Below, piece by piece: positions 46,791-57,298 of a DNA stretch of 64,000 bases (position 1 is its first letter; every line of letters starts with the position of its first letter). The translations under genes were made by a program, and so were the position numbers. The notes under the pieces were generated by a model. That model did not search any database, was not told the origin of the DNA, and was given only the letters and a program-made list of their open reading frames with translations. The stretch is from Chloranthus sessilifolius (taxonomy: Eukaryota > Streptophyta > Magnoliopsida > Chloranthales > Chloranthaceae): NCBI GenBank assembly GCA_021018995.1, contig CM037593.1, positions 43,475,810 to 43,539,809 of the forward strand, given 5' to 3'.

Positions 46791-48050
46791 TTTGCCATCA
46801 ATACCCACGATCCTTGGTTTGCAAACATAGTCAACTTCTTGGCTATTGGATGATTCCTCAACATTGGAATCGAATGGATAAAGATCTTTTCTTCTCACAA
46901 GTTAAACATTTCATTTGGGAAGATCCTTATCTATTCAAGAATTGTGCGTACTCAAGTGATCGAAAAGTGTGTCCCGGACCATGAAGTCCTCGGCATATTG
47001 TCAATGTGTCATGAATGTGCTGTGGAGGCCATTTCAGCAATAAAACAACAAGAAAATTCGCAGGGTTTCTATTGGCCCACAATCTTTAAAGATGCCTTCC
47101 AAAGATCAGAAATCTTGCCAGAATCGCCAAAAATCTGGGCAAGATTTCCAAAAGAAACTCAATGCCCCGCAGCCAATCCTCGGTAGTTGAGTTGTTTGAT
47201 GTTTGGGGCATAGATTTTATGGGCCCTTTCCCCTTCTAATGGAAACAATTTCATCTTGGTAGGGATTATGTCTCCAAGTGGATTGAGGCCATAGCTACCA
47301 AATCCAATGATCACAAAGTGGTTTTAAGATTCCTCAAAGACCACATTTTTCCGATTTGGATTCCTGAGCCATCATTAGTGATGGGGAAGCCACTTTTAAC
47401 AGCAGTTTGACTCTCTATTAAAAAGTACTCACACTCACAGAGTAGCCACTCCCTATCATCCACAAACCAAAGGGATGATGGAGATTTCAAATAGAGAGAT
47501 CAAACACATTTTGAAAAACTGTGAAGAAGGATGAAAGGACTGGTCCTTTAAGCTTAATGATGCTTTGTGGGCATACGTAATCGCCACAAGACTCCTATAG
47601 GGATGTCCTTTCGCATCGGGTTTATGGCAAGGCATGCCATCTACCAAGAGAATTAGAATATAAGGCCTTGTGGGCAATCAAAACTTTTAATATGGATCTA
47701 AGCTCGGTAACCACAGAAGCTTCAACTCACCGAATCTGGAAGAACTGAGGATGGATGCCTACACTAGCTCCAGTTGTACAAAGAAAAGGTTAAATCATTC
47801 CATGATAGGAGCCTCATGAGAAAAGAGTTCATACCGGGGTCCAAGGTATGGTTATTCAACTCTAAACTTAAATTCTTTCCGCAAATTGAGATCCGATGGA
47901 AGGGCCATACAGTCATCAAGGCCTCCCTCAGAGTCATGGATATTTCGAGATCCCAAGGATGGAAGAATACTCAAGGTAAATGGTCGAGGCTCAAACCATG
48001 CATTGAAAACACCTAGAGCCCTTGTCGCCCACCTATCATCATGAATCTCC
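46791..48050 (+). pseudogene. Integrase of A copy 3
   Basis: The linker HWNRMDKDLFFSQVKHF and zinc-binding region near 46960-47050 are followed by [11 protein letters not shown] (47200-47235), [24 protein letters not shown] and [10 protein letters not shown]. The open C-terminal part (47774-48016) has EKVKSFHDRSLMRKEFIPGSK and [12 protein letters not shown]. It ends as in copies 1 and 2, about 48050. Confidence 0.8.
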
Positions 48051-49905
48051 AAAAATCGATGGTAGAAAAGTGTATAATATGTTTGTACAACATTGTTTTT
48101 CCGATTTTGTCGCTTCATTTATTTTTCTTGTACGCATAGTGTAAATACACTTCAAAGTTCAAATCGCAAAGTAAAAAGTCTGCTCGAAAAGTTCAAAGTT
48201 CTATTGAATTCGATTCAGAATGAACTACTAAAAGAACCATGTTCTCGAATAGTTAAAATTTCCTTCGAATAGAAAATCTGGGGAGAAGTCCTTTGCGAAA
48301 AGATCTTTCCGAGCCAAATCCATTTCGAGTAGACATACTAAAGCTTAGTTCTTTGCGAACTACACTTTCTCAAGATTTTTTTACCTTCGAAAGACACTTT
48401 TGCTTTTCAAATAGAGAAAAGGACTCTTTGGAACTTTTCAACACTTAAGGGTGCTTTATGATTTCACTTGTTAGTATATTAGGTCATTTTGAAAGTCACT
48501 GGATATCTGCAAACACTCTCCCAAGCAAAACCCCTTTTCAAAACCCTAGCACACCCTCTTCTCTCACGACCTCCACACGCAGAACCACCATCTAATCTAA
48601 TCTTGCTTTTCTCTTGTCAGAAATCAAAAGGGTAGAGCCCAGCTGCGCGATCTATTCAAAGCAAAGAAACCCGAACAGAGGAAACCCCTAGATCGCGGGC
48701 ACACCCAAGAAAGGAGCATCTGGACTAAAGCTGGAGCAGATCTGCTTGAGTTTGCATCCCCTTCTCCTTTGCACTCATTTTCTATTTTTAATTCTTGAGA
48801 ACCAGATTTTGTGTTTAATGTTATAATTTCTGCTGTCTTTTAGGCATGCTGATTTTTTTATTTTTTTTTTTTTACAAAACCAAATACAAAATAAAAGAAA
48901 ATGAAAACACAAATAGAAAATCTCTGAGTTGTTTCTCATTATTTTCAGCAGTAGTAAATAAGGGCTCTGATCCAAAACAAGTAAAAAAAAATTATAAAAC
49001 AAAAAATATAGACATATATAGATATCTTCCTGGATGTGTTTTTTCTCCATTTGCATCCACTTTTCCCATCCGGACCTCGCCGAGATCATTTTTCTTTTTT
49101 AGGAATCATGTAGGATAATGAGTAGTGGATCATAGGTCGTTTTGAATATTCAATGGACCCAATCGATTTTATTTTCCTTCGAGATTTCTTCATCATAAAT
49201 GGGTCTCATTGTGAACCCCTGCTTTTAATATGTGCTCCCATGCTTCAATTTTTCTTACTATTCAAACACATCATCAACAAAGGGGTCAATCTTATGAATC
49301 TTGCTTTCCACTGTATTCCTGCTAATCATGTTTATAATCGCTTAGATTCATAAGTATCTCGTGCTTTTGGGTTTGTTTCTTTGGGCTTAGGATATATCAT
49401 TTGGCATTAGATTTTCTGCTTTAGGAATTTTAGTTTCAAATTTCGCTTTAGATCGCCGATTTTTTTTTTCTTTCTTAGGTTAATGTGTCCTCGTTTTATT
49501 GATTTTCGTCATTTTTCTGTGAGTATAGTTAGTTTATAACTTTGTTTTCTTATTTTGCATTCACAAATTCAGTTTTTGTATCAACACTTTTCTTTTTCTT
49601 TTTTAACTTTGTATTCAGTCCCTTACCTTGCTTTTACTGTTTCTCTTTTATTAGCATTAGTTTCCTTTCATTTGCATAGTAATCCTTCTATTTGTTAGAT
49701 TTTATTTAGCAGTTCTAGCATTGTTTTGTTGATTTTCTTGCATTTGTATATCATGTTTTCCATTTCCTTGCTCATATTTTCAGCTTTTACATTTTACTTT
49801 CTCAGCATATAGTTTAGATTTTTTCTGTTCTTAGTCTTTCTTTCTTCTTTTACCCTGCTGCCCCTAGTCTCTCCTTGTCTAGAACATTGAGGACAATGTT
49901 CATCT
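48051..49905. other. A copy 3: post-integrase spacer, first part
   Basis: Same structure as copies 1 and 2, with the motif block at 48160-48430 and T-rich sequence to 49860. No coding region. Confidence 0.6.
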
Positions 49906-49920
49906 TAGGTTTGGGGGTAT
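49882..49920 (+). other. Hairpin plus internal PPT-like sequence, A copy 3
   Basis: GAACATTG-AGGA-CAATGTTC (49882-49901) is a perfect 8-bp stem with a 4-base loop. It is followed after three bases by TTAGGTTTGGGGGTAT (49905-49920), almost the same as the true PPT TTAGGTTTGGGGGTG at 51485-51499. Confidence 0.7.
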
Positions 49921-51499
49921 GGCAAACAGGTCCTGCCCATGGGATAATTAACATAAGGGCAGCAGAATCACCTAAGTAATTAGGAAATGTATTAATTTAC
50001 TTAAGAATCATGACAACTAGAAAATTTAAAATTCCTTTGCCAAATTTAGACATTCTAAACCTTGCGATATTCTACATTTCCATGATGATTACACCATAAA
50101 AACATACCGTATCAAAGACGTAGTAAGTCAAAAGGAAGAGAAAAGGTAAAGATATACTTAAAAGCTCAAGGAAAACCATAACCAAAGGAGAATTGAGCCC
50201 ATATATTTTCCATCTCTTGAAGAGTGACGAGGCAATTTTTCCGATTCAAAGGATTGGCTGAGGCATTAGATCCACTAGAAGTTAGGAAACTCCAAATTAA
50301 AACAAGTAACAGCACTCATGAAACTGAGGAAAAGATCAAGGCCTTCTTTGGACAGCTTGAACCTAACAGAACCAACCAAGAAAAATCTGCCCCTGTTTGT
50401 ACCCCATTTGAGTCAGAATCCTACAATTCTTCATCAAAATACTCAAAAGTACTTGCACCGAACCTATGGAACTAATTCAGCCTTCCTCACTCTGAGAATT
50501 CAGGGGGCAAAGGAGAAACAACTGAAGCTGGACCATTTCTGGGCACCATCAAGAAAATGAAGAGAAAATACCTCAAAAACAGGCAATATGGTCACTGCGA
50601 AAAGAAGAGACAAACAATGTGTGAAAGTTGCAAGCAAAAAGGCAAAAAGGGACCTTATGTTGAAGAATGCAAGATCAAAGAAAGATCAGGGCACTGTGAA
50701 TGTGAGAAGCTCGAAAAGAAGAAGGAAGAAGCTAAACTCAAAAGGTGGAGTCATGAACCATCTCCTCGCACTTCCCGAGTTCTCAAATTCAAACCTCTGC
50801 TCAAACGCTTTCCTTGAAACTTCACCCATAAGCCATACAAACAAACCTAGATTAAAAGCCCTTGTGATCCAAAGTTGAGTGAGTCATGTGGATAAGAAGT
50901 GACCTAATCTATGGTGAGGAGATGTCAATGATGCCATTGCCTAAGAATCATGCCTATGCTCATGCTTCATGCATCCATTTGGGAGATGTAATCGCCTTGA
51001 GCTTGAGTGAAAATGAACCCTCAACAAAAACACGATGAGAGTATACCTCGTGAGTGTTTGGGTTGGAACTTGAGCACCTTAAGTATGACTTATAACCTAA
51101 TTTTTATCCATAAGATGAGCTTATCACTGGCACATTTGTATGATTTTCTATGACTGTCACAGATTGGAAATATTGAAACATTCATGAGGTTTATAAATGT
51201 TTAAATTGTGCAAACAATAATCAAATTTTCTTTCATCATTGATTCAAGAGTAACTAACCCGCTCCTTGATTGCTCATTTGATAATATTGCACCGATGATT
51301 AACTGCTTTCATGGAGAAGTTTGTGGGTACCTTCACCGAAAACCCTCGTGAGACTTCACCTCTCCTCTAGGGATCACCTAGGGGTTGAAAAGGCTTGTTG
51401 CATATGCTAAATGCACCTGTGCTTCCTACAAAAGTGGCTCTTTACTTTGTTTTTTATGTTTCTTTGCTCAGGGACTAGCAAAGCTTAGGTTTGGGGGTG
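49921..51499 (+). other. A copy 3: conserved ORF-free 3' region and PPT
   Basis: The cleanest of the three copies. It matches X over long stretches. It includes the hairpin CCTCTAGG-GATCA-CCTAGGGG (51364-51384) and ends with the PPT. A lysine/cysteine-rich 86-codon ORF (50557-50817) is not conserved as an ORF in X. Confidence 0.65.
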
Positions 51500-53340
51500 T
51501 GTTAAGTAGTGAAAAATACCATTTTTCACCCCTAAACATGAGCCTTGAAAGACCCTTGAGAGGACTAAATAAGTGCTTTAGTGTTCATATTGCAGCTAAC
51601 CAAAAAGACAGTCCAACCAAAACCATCCTAAATGATCAAAAGGACAACGCATGTCAAGCTCAAAGAGGGAGTGAAGAAATAGCCTCAAAGAATGGCTAAA
51701 AGGTCCTAAAAGAGCAAGAAAAGACTCAAGAAGAAGAATGGAAGCTAAAGCTCAATTCAGAAAGAACTTCTACTATTCGGAAAAATCAAGTTAAAAGTCA
51801 ATTAAAGAAGAATGGAGCCTAGAGTTCAATTCAAGAAGAACTTCTACTATTCGCAAAGAACCTTGAACTTGCGAAAAGAAGAAAACACTTAATAGAAGAA
51901 TGACCTTTGCGAAAAGAAGAAAAGTTTAATTGAAAAGAAATCAAAACCTCAAAAGAGCTTCAGAGCCAAATTACTTTTAAAAGACCCTTTAAACTCGCGA
52001 AATGGCATAATCTGGGATTTATTCCACTTTGAAGGGCATTTCAAGAACTCAGACGCCACTCAATGTAATTAAAAGCCCAGACATTCCGAAGATTCCAAGC
52101 ACAAACCAAAGGCATATTCCTTCACGTGAAAACCCAAAGATGAAATCACTTAACTTCTAGAAGCTCAAATGCATTTTTGAATTCTATAATGTAATTGATG
52201 CTTGCTTCAATTATCAACCAGATCGTAGCATTTTCATTGGCCGTAATAGATCCGGATCCCGTGCTCAACGGCCATTGGGCAATCCAGATCTCGAACTTCG
52301 ATTGGTCAACTCCAAGTGATAGAGGGAAAGCTATAAATTGAGAAGACATTTGCCCAATTGGGTATCCAGATTTTAGAGTTTTCATCTCTGCTTCTCATTC
52401 CCGATAGCTTATCCGAACCCCAGAATCCCTTCTTGTAGTTTACCTTTTGAGAGCCATTGTGAGGGATTTGTACTTCCAAGTTCGGATTCAAGATCAGAAT
52501 CTGAGGGCTCGAGAAGCTCGTGTAAGTCCGAGGGCTCTCTAAGAAGCCGTGCTCTGTAATTGTAACGTTGGATTTTAAAAGGTTCTTTGTAATTTGTGTC
52601 TTCTCCATTGGAGTCATGTCGAGGGTTACGAATGATCACCTTAGTGCATTAGACTTCTTTAGATTCACTTATCCGCATCCAACTTCCCTTAATTCATCAT
52701 CCTGCGAATTAGCGTTGGTAACCTAATTCAAGTAGCATTTACAAGATGATGTTCATGTTACGAACTAAAGAATAGGCCATGACTAGTCGATGATCTGTGA
52801 CCATTTAAGTGGATGATCACATGCCATAAGTCTAAACCTATTCCTTAATTCGATTTATTTCTCTTACATCCGTCTGGTAGCCGAGATGAAGATTGAATCG
52901 CCTGCTTGAACTCTGATTCTCCATTAAAATTCGTGAGGCTAAAGTACATGAAGCTATTATTTCTGCATTTGTCTTATTTTAAACATCTCCCCAACTCGGA
53001 TCTGGATCATGTAGATAGTTCTTTTCTTTATTTGCTTATAGTTAAATGTGACACAATCCAACACTCTCTTTTATCTATTCTTTTTAGATAATTATAGAGC
53101 CAGATCTGGTAGCACAGATCTGAAGGTTTATCTCTCAGTTTAGACAAACTTCTCTGTGGACGATCTTGAAATACTTACTTTTAAAACTTGCTACGATTGG
53201 CCCTGATCTTGCAGGCCAGTGTTAGCCCCAATGTGCTGATATCCCTTTCATAAGTTAACATCCATATAACCTAGCATTCTTTAATTCTTTAATTTTTGAT
53301 TCATAATGCACACAATTATGGCACACTTGGAGCGACAACA
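51500..53340 (+). repeat. LTR 3 of family A (1841 bp)
   Basis: It starts TGTTAAGTAGTGAAAAATACC and ends GAGCGACAACA. The terminal hairpin GAAAAA-TACCA-TTTTTC (51511-51527) is perfect. TATA is at 52332-52338. No primer site follows: gag sequence of X begins at once, marking the right edge of the array. Confidence 0.92.
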
Positions 53341-53341
53341 C

Positions 53342-54379
53342 AAGCATATTGACTAATTTTTGGCCTTGTGCACCACATTCAATATCGCTGGTTTGGGACC
53401 TGAGGCTACTAGGCTCGAGCTCTTTCCTTTCTCTCTGAAGGATAGGGCTAGTACCTGGTTGGCCACTCTTCCCAACAATAGCATTGCATCTTGGAAAGAT
53501 CTACAAACCAAGTTCCTGACAAAGTTCTTCCCTGAGACCAGAACGAGCCAGTTGAGGAAAGAAATTCTTACTTTCGCCCAATCCCCAATTGAGGATTGTA
53601 ATCAAGCCTGGGATAGGTTTAAGGAAATGCTCAAACAATGCCCCCACCACAAGATCCCAGACTGGCAGCTTGTACAAAGCTTCTACAATGGGATTGATGA
53701 AAAAAATAGAGATATGGTTGATGCCTGTTGTGGTGGAACCTACATGCACAAGACTGCTGATGAGGCATGGGAATTGTTTGAAGTAATCAGTGAAAATGAT
53801 TTTCAAAAGCTATCCCTGGCAAGAACTAGTCAGGAGTCTGTGTCAAAAGTGGAGCCTACCGCATCGTCAAGAGGAAAAGTTTATGAGGTGTCTGGGAACA
53901 ATGACCTGCAGCTGCAGATGGCAAACCTCTCTTTGAAGTTTGACAAATTACTGACTGTTATGCAACCCAGAAGGGCTGCTCAAGTGGTGGAGGCATGTCT
54001 GATATGCCAGTCCCCACAGCACAAAGCAGAGGAATGTCCATCTACAGGGCAATATCCTAAATTGGTATTGGAACATGTAATCTTTTGGCGACAACAATAA
54101 CTGGGTGGTACGCAGAGACAGCCATATGGATACCAGCACCAAAATGGTAGTTACCAATGGACAGACCACCCAAATCTGAGGTGGAGGCAAGACAATTATA
54201 TGCAGCCCCAGCAAATGTTGTCTTTACCCCAAAGGCCTCAGCAGCAGTTCAATCAGGGATATGCCCCTAGGTCTAATTTCCAACACCAGCAGCAGCCCCA
54301 TCAGCAACAAAATCATTTGGTCTTACCCCCATCTCAACCCAGAAATGCCTCCTTCGAGGACTAGGTCTTGACTTCATAG
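53342..54379 (+). pseudogene. gag of X, N-terminus missing
   Basis: It begins in mid-gene with KHID, a stop, and FLALCTTFNIAGLG, so the first 95 or so residues are lost at the array junction. The capsid part (WKDLQTKFLTKFFPE, WDRFKEMLKQCPHHKIPDWQ, GIDEKNRDMVDACCGGTYMH) is open from 53357 to 54097. The zinc knuckle CLICQSPQHKAEEC (53996-54037) is intact. A Gln-rich tail follows. Stops in frame are at 53354, 54098, 54362 and 54377. The frame is the same one used by protease. Confidence 0.85.
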
Positions 54380-55434
54380 CAAAACTTGGGGTCCTTGGCT
54401 CAGACTGTGAATTCTCAAGGTCAGAGCATCCATGAAATGGAAGAGCAGATAAGCAAAATTTCAAATGCCTTGGCTAGGAGAGATGAAGGGAGGTTGCCCT
54501 GCCATCCGGTTGCTAGCCCCCAGGGTCAGTTTTTAATTGAAGAAGCTTGCTCAAGTTTTGAGGGAACCAATGCTGTCACTACCCTAAGGTTTGGTAGGTT
54601 GATAGACAACCAGGTGGGTAACAGACCAGCAGAGGTCATTTCCACAGATTATTCGAATGAGTGTGATGGGGATGTTGTTGGAACACAGAGCCAAGAATTG
54701 CCTGCCACCCTGCAACAGGAGAAAAATAAAGAGGTTGTAGTTGAGCCTCAGCAGGAAGAAAAACAAGAAAAAAGAAAACAACAAAAGTTTAGTCATGGGA
54801 TAGCAGCTGAGGAACCAGCAGTACCTCAGCTGCCATTTCCTCAAGCTTTGGGTGGTCCTGCCCCTTTTGAGAAAGGGAATGCCCAGATGGAGGAAATGAT
54901 GGAGACCTTCAGGCAGGTGAAAATCAATTTGCCCCTGCTTGAGGCAATTAAACAGGTCCCAGCCTATGCAAAGTTCCTAAAAGACCTCTGTACCCATAAG
55001 AGAAAAGCTCGAGGCCATGTGCCCAAAAGAGTCTTTGCAACTGATACAGTGAATTTTATACTTAACATATCAATGCCTGGGAAGTTGCAAGATCCAGGGA
55101 TACCAACTATTCCCTACATAATTGAAGACCATACAATCGGGAAGGCCCTTTTAGACCTTGGAGCCAGTTTTAACCTGCTGCCATACAGTGTATATCTGCA
55201 GCTAGGTTTGTGGGAGCTAAAACCTACCCCCATTGTGCTAATGATGGCTGATAGATCTGAGAGGAGGCCTATGGGAATGATTAAGGATGTCTTGGTAGGG
55301 GTAGAGAAATTCTTTTACCCTGCTGACTTCCTAGTTTTGGACATGGGCTGCAGTAAAGGTACTAATCCCATACCTGTTATCTTGGGTAGGCCATTCTTGG
55401 CCACTGCCAATGCATGCATTTAGTGCAGGTTTGG
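54380..55434 (+). CDS. gag C-terminus and protease of X (open 54380-55420)
   Basis: An open stretch of about 347 codons runs from QNLGSLAQTVNSQGQSI through a charged linker, MEEMMETFRQVKINLPLLEA and AKFLKDLCTHKRKA, to the protease. That has KALLDLGASFNLLPYS (Asp codon 55154-55156), MMADRSERRPMGMIKDVLVG, FFYPADFLVLD and PVILGRPFLATANACI. A TAG at 55421 stands where A has CAA (Gln). This is the best preserved protease in the window. The W LTR interrupts the frame 20 bases later. Confidence 0.85.
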
Positions 55435-56421
55435 AGTCATGTTGTTACTTCTTAGTGTGCTTGATTTATGTGAGTTTTGAAAACAGATTTATAGCTGCTA
55501 AATTACAGCGGCTCTAGACTATATAAAAAAATAAAGAAATATCAGCACAGTTAGAAGAGAATTTGTCTGCAAGATCAGGGCCAATTGTAGCAAGTTTTAA
55601 AAGTAAGTGAGTGAAAGATCGTCCACAGAGAATTTGTCTAAAATGTAAGATAAACCTCCAGATCTGAGCTGCCAGATCTGGCTTCTTATCCTATCTAGAA
55701 TACTGATAAGATGAGAGGTTTGAATTTGTCACGTTTAAATAACTAAAAACAAAGAAAAATTTAAACTAAATGATCCAGATTCGAGTTGGGGGAATGATTG
55801 AAACAAAGATGGAGAAGTAATATCTAAATCTGATTTGGTCTTTGAAATCTAATGAGAATAACTGCAGCTCAACAGAGGTGATCCAATCTTCATCTGGCTA
55901 CAAGCACAGATGTAAGAGAGATAAATCTAATTCAAGGATTAGGCTTACACTTATGGCTTTGGTTTGTCCACTTTAATGGCCACAAACCATCCAATAGTCT
56001 TTAATCCAAATCCTCAATTCAGAACAAGAAACATCACTACAAATGCTGCAAGAGACTAGGTTACAAACACTAATTCTCACAGGATTAATGAATCAAGGGA
56101 AATTGCATGCAAAACAATGAATCTAAAGGAGTCTAATGTACTGAGGAGATCAGAGGGAACCCTTGACATGAGTCCAATGGAGAATGCATAGTTTACAACA
56201 ACCTTTTAAAATTCATCCTTACAATGTACAGAGCACGGCTTAACAACTCTCGGATTTGCAGTCTTGGATGCAAACTCTCTTTTGAGTTACAGCAGTATCT
56301 CACAGCTCTTAAATGCAAGTACAAAGTAGGCTATTACAAGGATTGCGCATGTCGTCTGGCCGGGAAATGGGGATTAGAAATGAAACTCAAAATCTGGATG
56401 CCCCAATTGGGCAAATGTTTC

Positions 56422-56480
56422 TATTTATAGCTTTCCTGTGTCCAGCTTAGATGTGTATCAACCAATCAGAGGTTCTTAGA
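56422..56480 (-). promoter_or_regulatory. TATA box and first CCAAT word of W
   Basis: TATAAAT on the minus strand (56422-56428), about 870 bases from its LTR start. CCAAT words (plus strand) occur near 56461, 56490, 56532 and 56559, mirroring the four ATTGG words of family A. Confidence 0.55.
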
Positions 56481-56769
56481 TCTGTATTGGCCAATGGTAG
56501 TCGAGCACGGGGATCCAGATCTGTTCTGGCCAATCAAAATTCCTCGATCTGGTTCAGCCAATTAGGTGAAAAGGGCATCAATTCTGTTATGCATTTTAAA
56601 AGTTTGTTAGAGTTTCTAGAAGTTTCCGCCAAGTTATTCCCTCTCTAGGTGCTCACGTGGGGTGGAATATTCCTTCGCTTCATGCTTAGAACCCTCTGGA
56701 ATGTCCCTAGGTTTTAAAACACATTGGGACTCGTGCAACAGATTACTGAATTGCCCTTGTTAAAGCTGC

Positions 56770-57060
56770 GAATCTCCAGAATACCTTTTCGCAGAGCTTA
56801 GGGGCCTTTTCGCAAAGCTTAGGGGCCTTTTCGCAAAGTGCTGTGACTTCTGAAGCTCTTTTCGCAATGTTCAATCTTCTCTTCGAATTGTGTTTTCTCC
56901 TTTTCGCAAAGTTCAATCTTCTCTTCGAAGAGTTCAGATGCTCTTCGAAAGCTAAGCTTGGAGTTTTAGTCCTTTTCGCAGAGTTCCAGGTTCTTTATGA
57001 AAAGTGTAGGTTCTTTGCGAAAAGAACTCTGTAGTGCATTTCTCTGTTCGAATTGTTCCA
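56770..57060. repeat. CTTTTCGCAAAG motif block in U3 of W
   Basis: CCTTTTCGCAAAGCTTAGGGG and near copies repeat at 56785-56840. Then come cttttcgcaatgttc, ttctcttcgaatt, ccttttcgcaaagttc, cttcgaagagttc and gctcttcgaaagc. The vocabulary is that of family A, in the orientation expected for an inverted LTR. Confidence 0.75.
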
Positions 57061-57298
57061 TACTTCTCTTCCAGGTCTTTGCTTCTTCTATTCAGACCTT
57101 TCAACAGCTGATGAGGTTGTTTCTTCACTTTCTTCCTTTGGATTGTCATCTTATTGGCACTTTTAAGCTGCTTTTATGGTTAAGCCTGTCTTTATTGTTA
57201 GCTGCAACATAAGCACTTAAAACACTTATTTAGTTCTCTCAAAGGTCTATCAAGACTCAAGTTCAGGGGTGAAAAATGGTATCTTTAACTTGTCAACA

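Larger units (their letters stand above)
24841..53340 (+). mobile_element. Family A tandem array: partial internal, LTR, internal, LTR, internal, LTR
   Basis: Three LTRs of one family (29646-31499, 40597-42418, 51500-53340) alternate with two complete internal regions and a 5'-truncated one. Each internal region begins with AGTTTT and a perfect tRNA-Asp primer site. Neighbouring units share their LTR, which is the product expected from recombination between LTRs, or an assembly artefact. The array ends with the LTR terminus CGACAACA directly against gag of X (53341). Confidence 0.85.
55442..57298 (-). mobile_element. Element W: antisense solo LTR related to family A
   Basis: On the minus strand it starts at 57298 with TGTTGACAAG, then AAAGATACCATTTTTCACCCC, and ends near 55443 with GTAACA(A). 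Length (about 1857) and order match family A LTRs: motif block, CCAAT words, TATA, GTGGCCATTAAAGTGG, and ACTTTTAAAACTTGCTACAATTGGCC near the end. No internal region is present, so it is a solo LTR left by LTR-LTR recombination. It separates protease from the RT connector of X. Confidence 0.9.

Noticed and set aside
50557-50817. 86-codon Lys/Cys-rich ORF (cysteine pairs such as CESC) in A copy 3
   Set aside because: The homologous stretch of X is not open and the frame differs in copies 1 and 2, so the cysteine spacing is most likely accidental in a conserved non-coding region.
24841-53340. Array considered as a true satellite
   Set aside because: The repeat unit of about 10.9 kb is a complete LTR element with primer site and pol, so tandem LTR recombination or misassembly explains it better.
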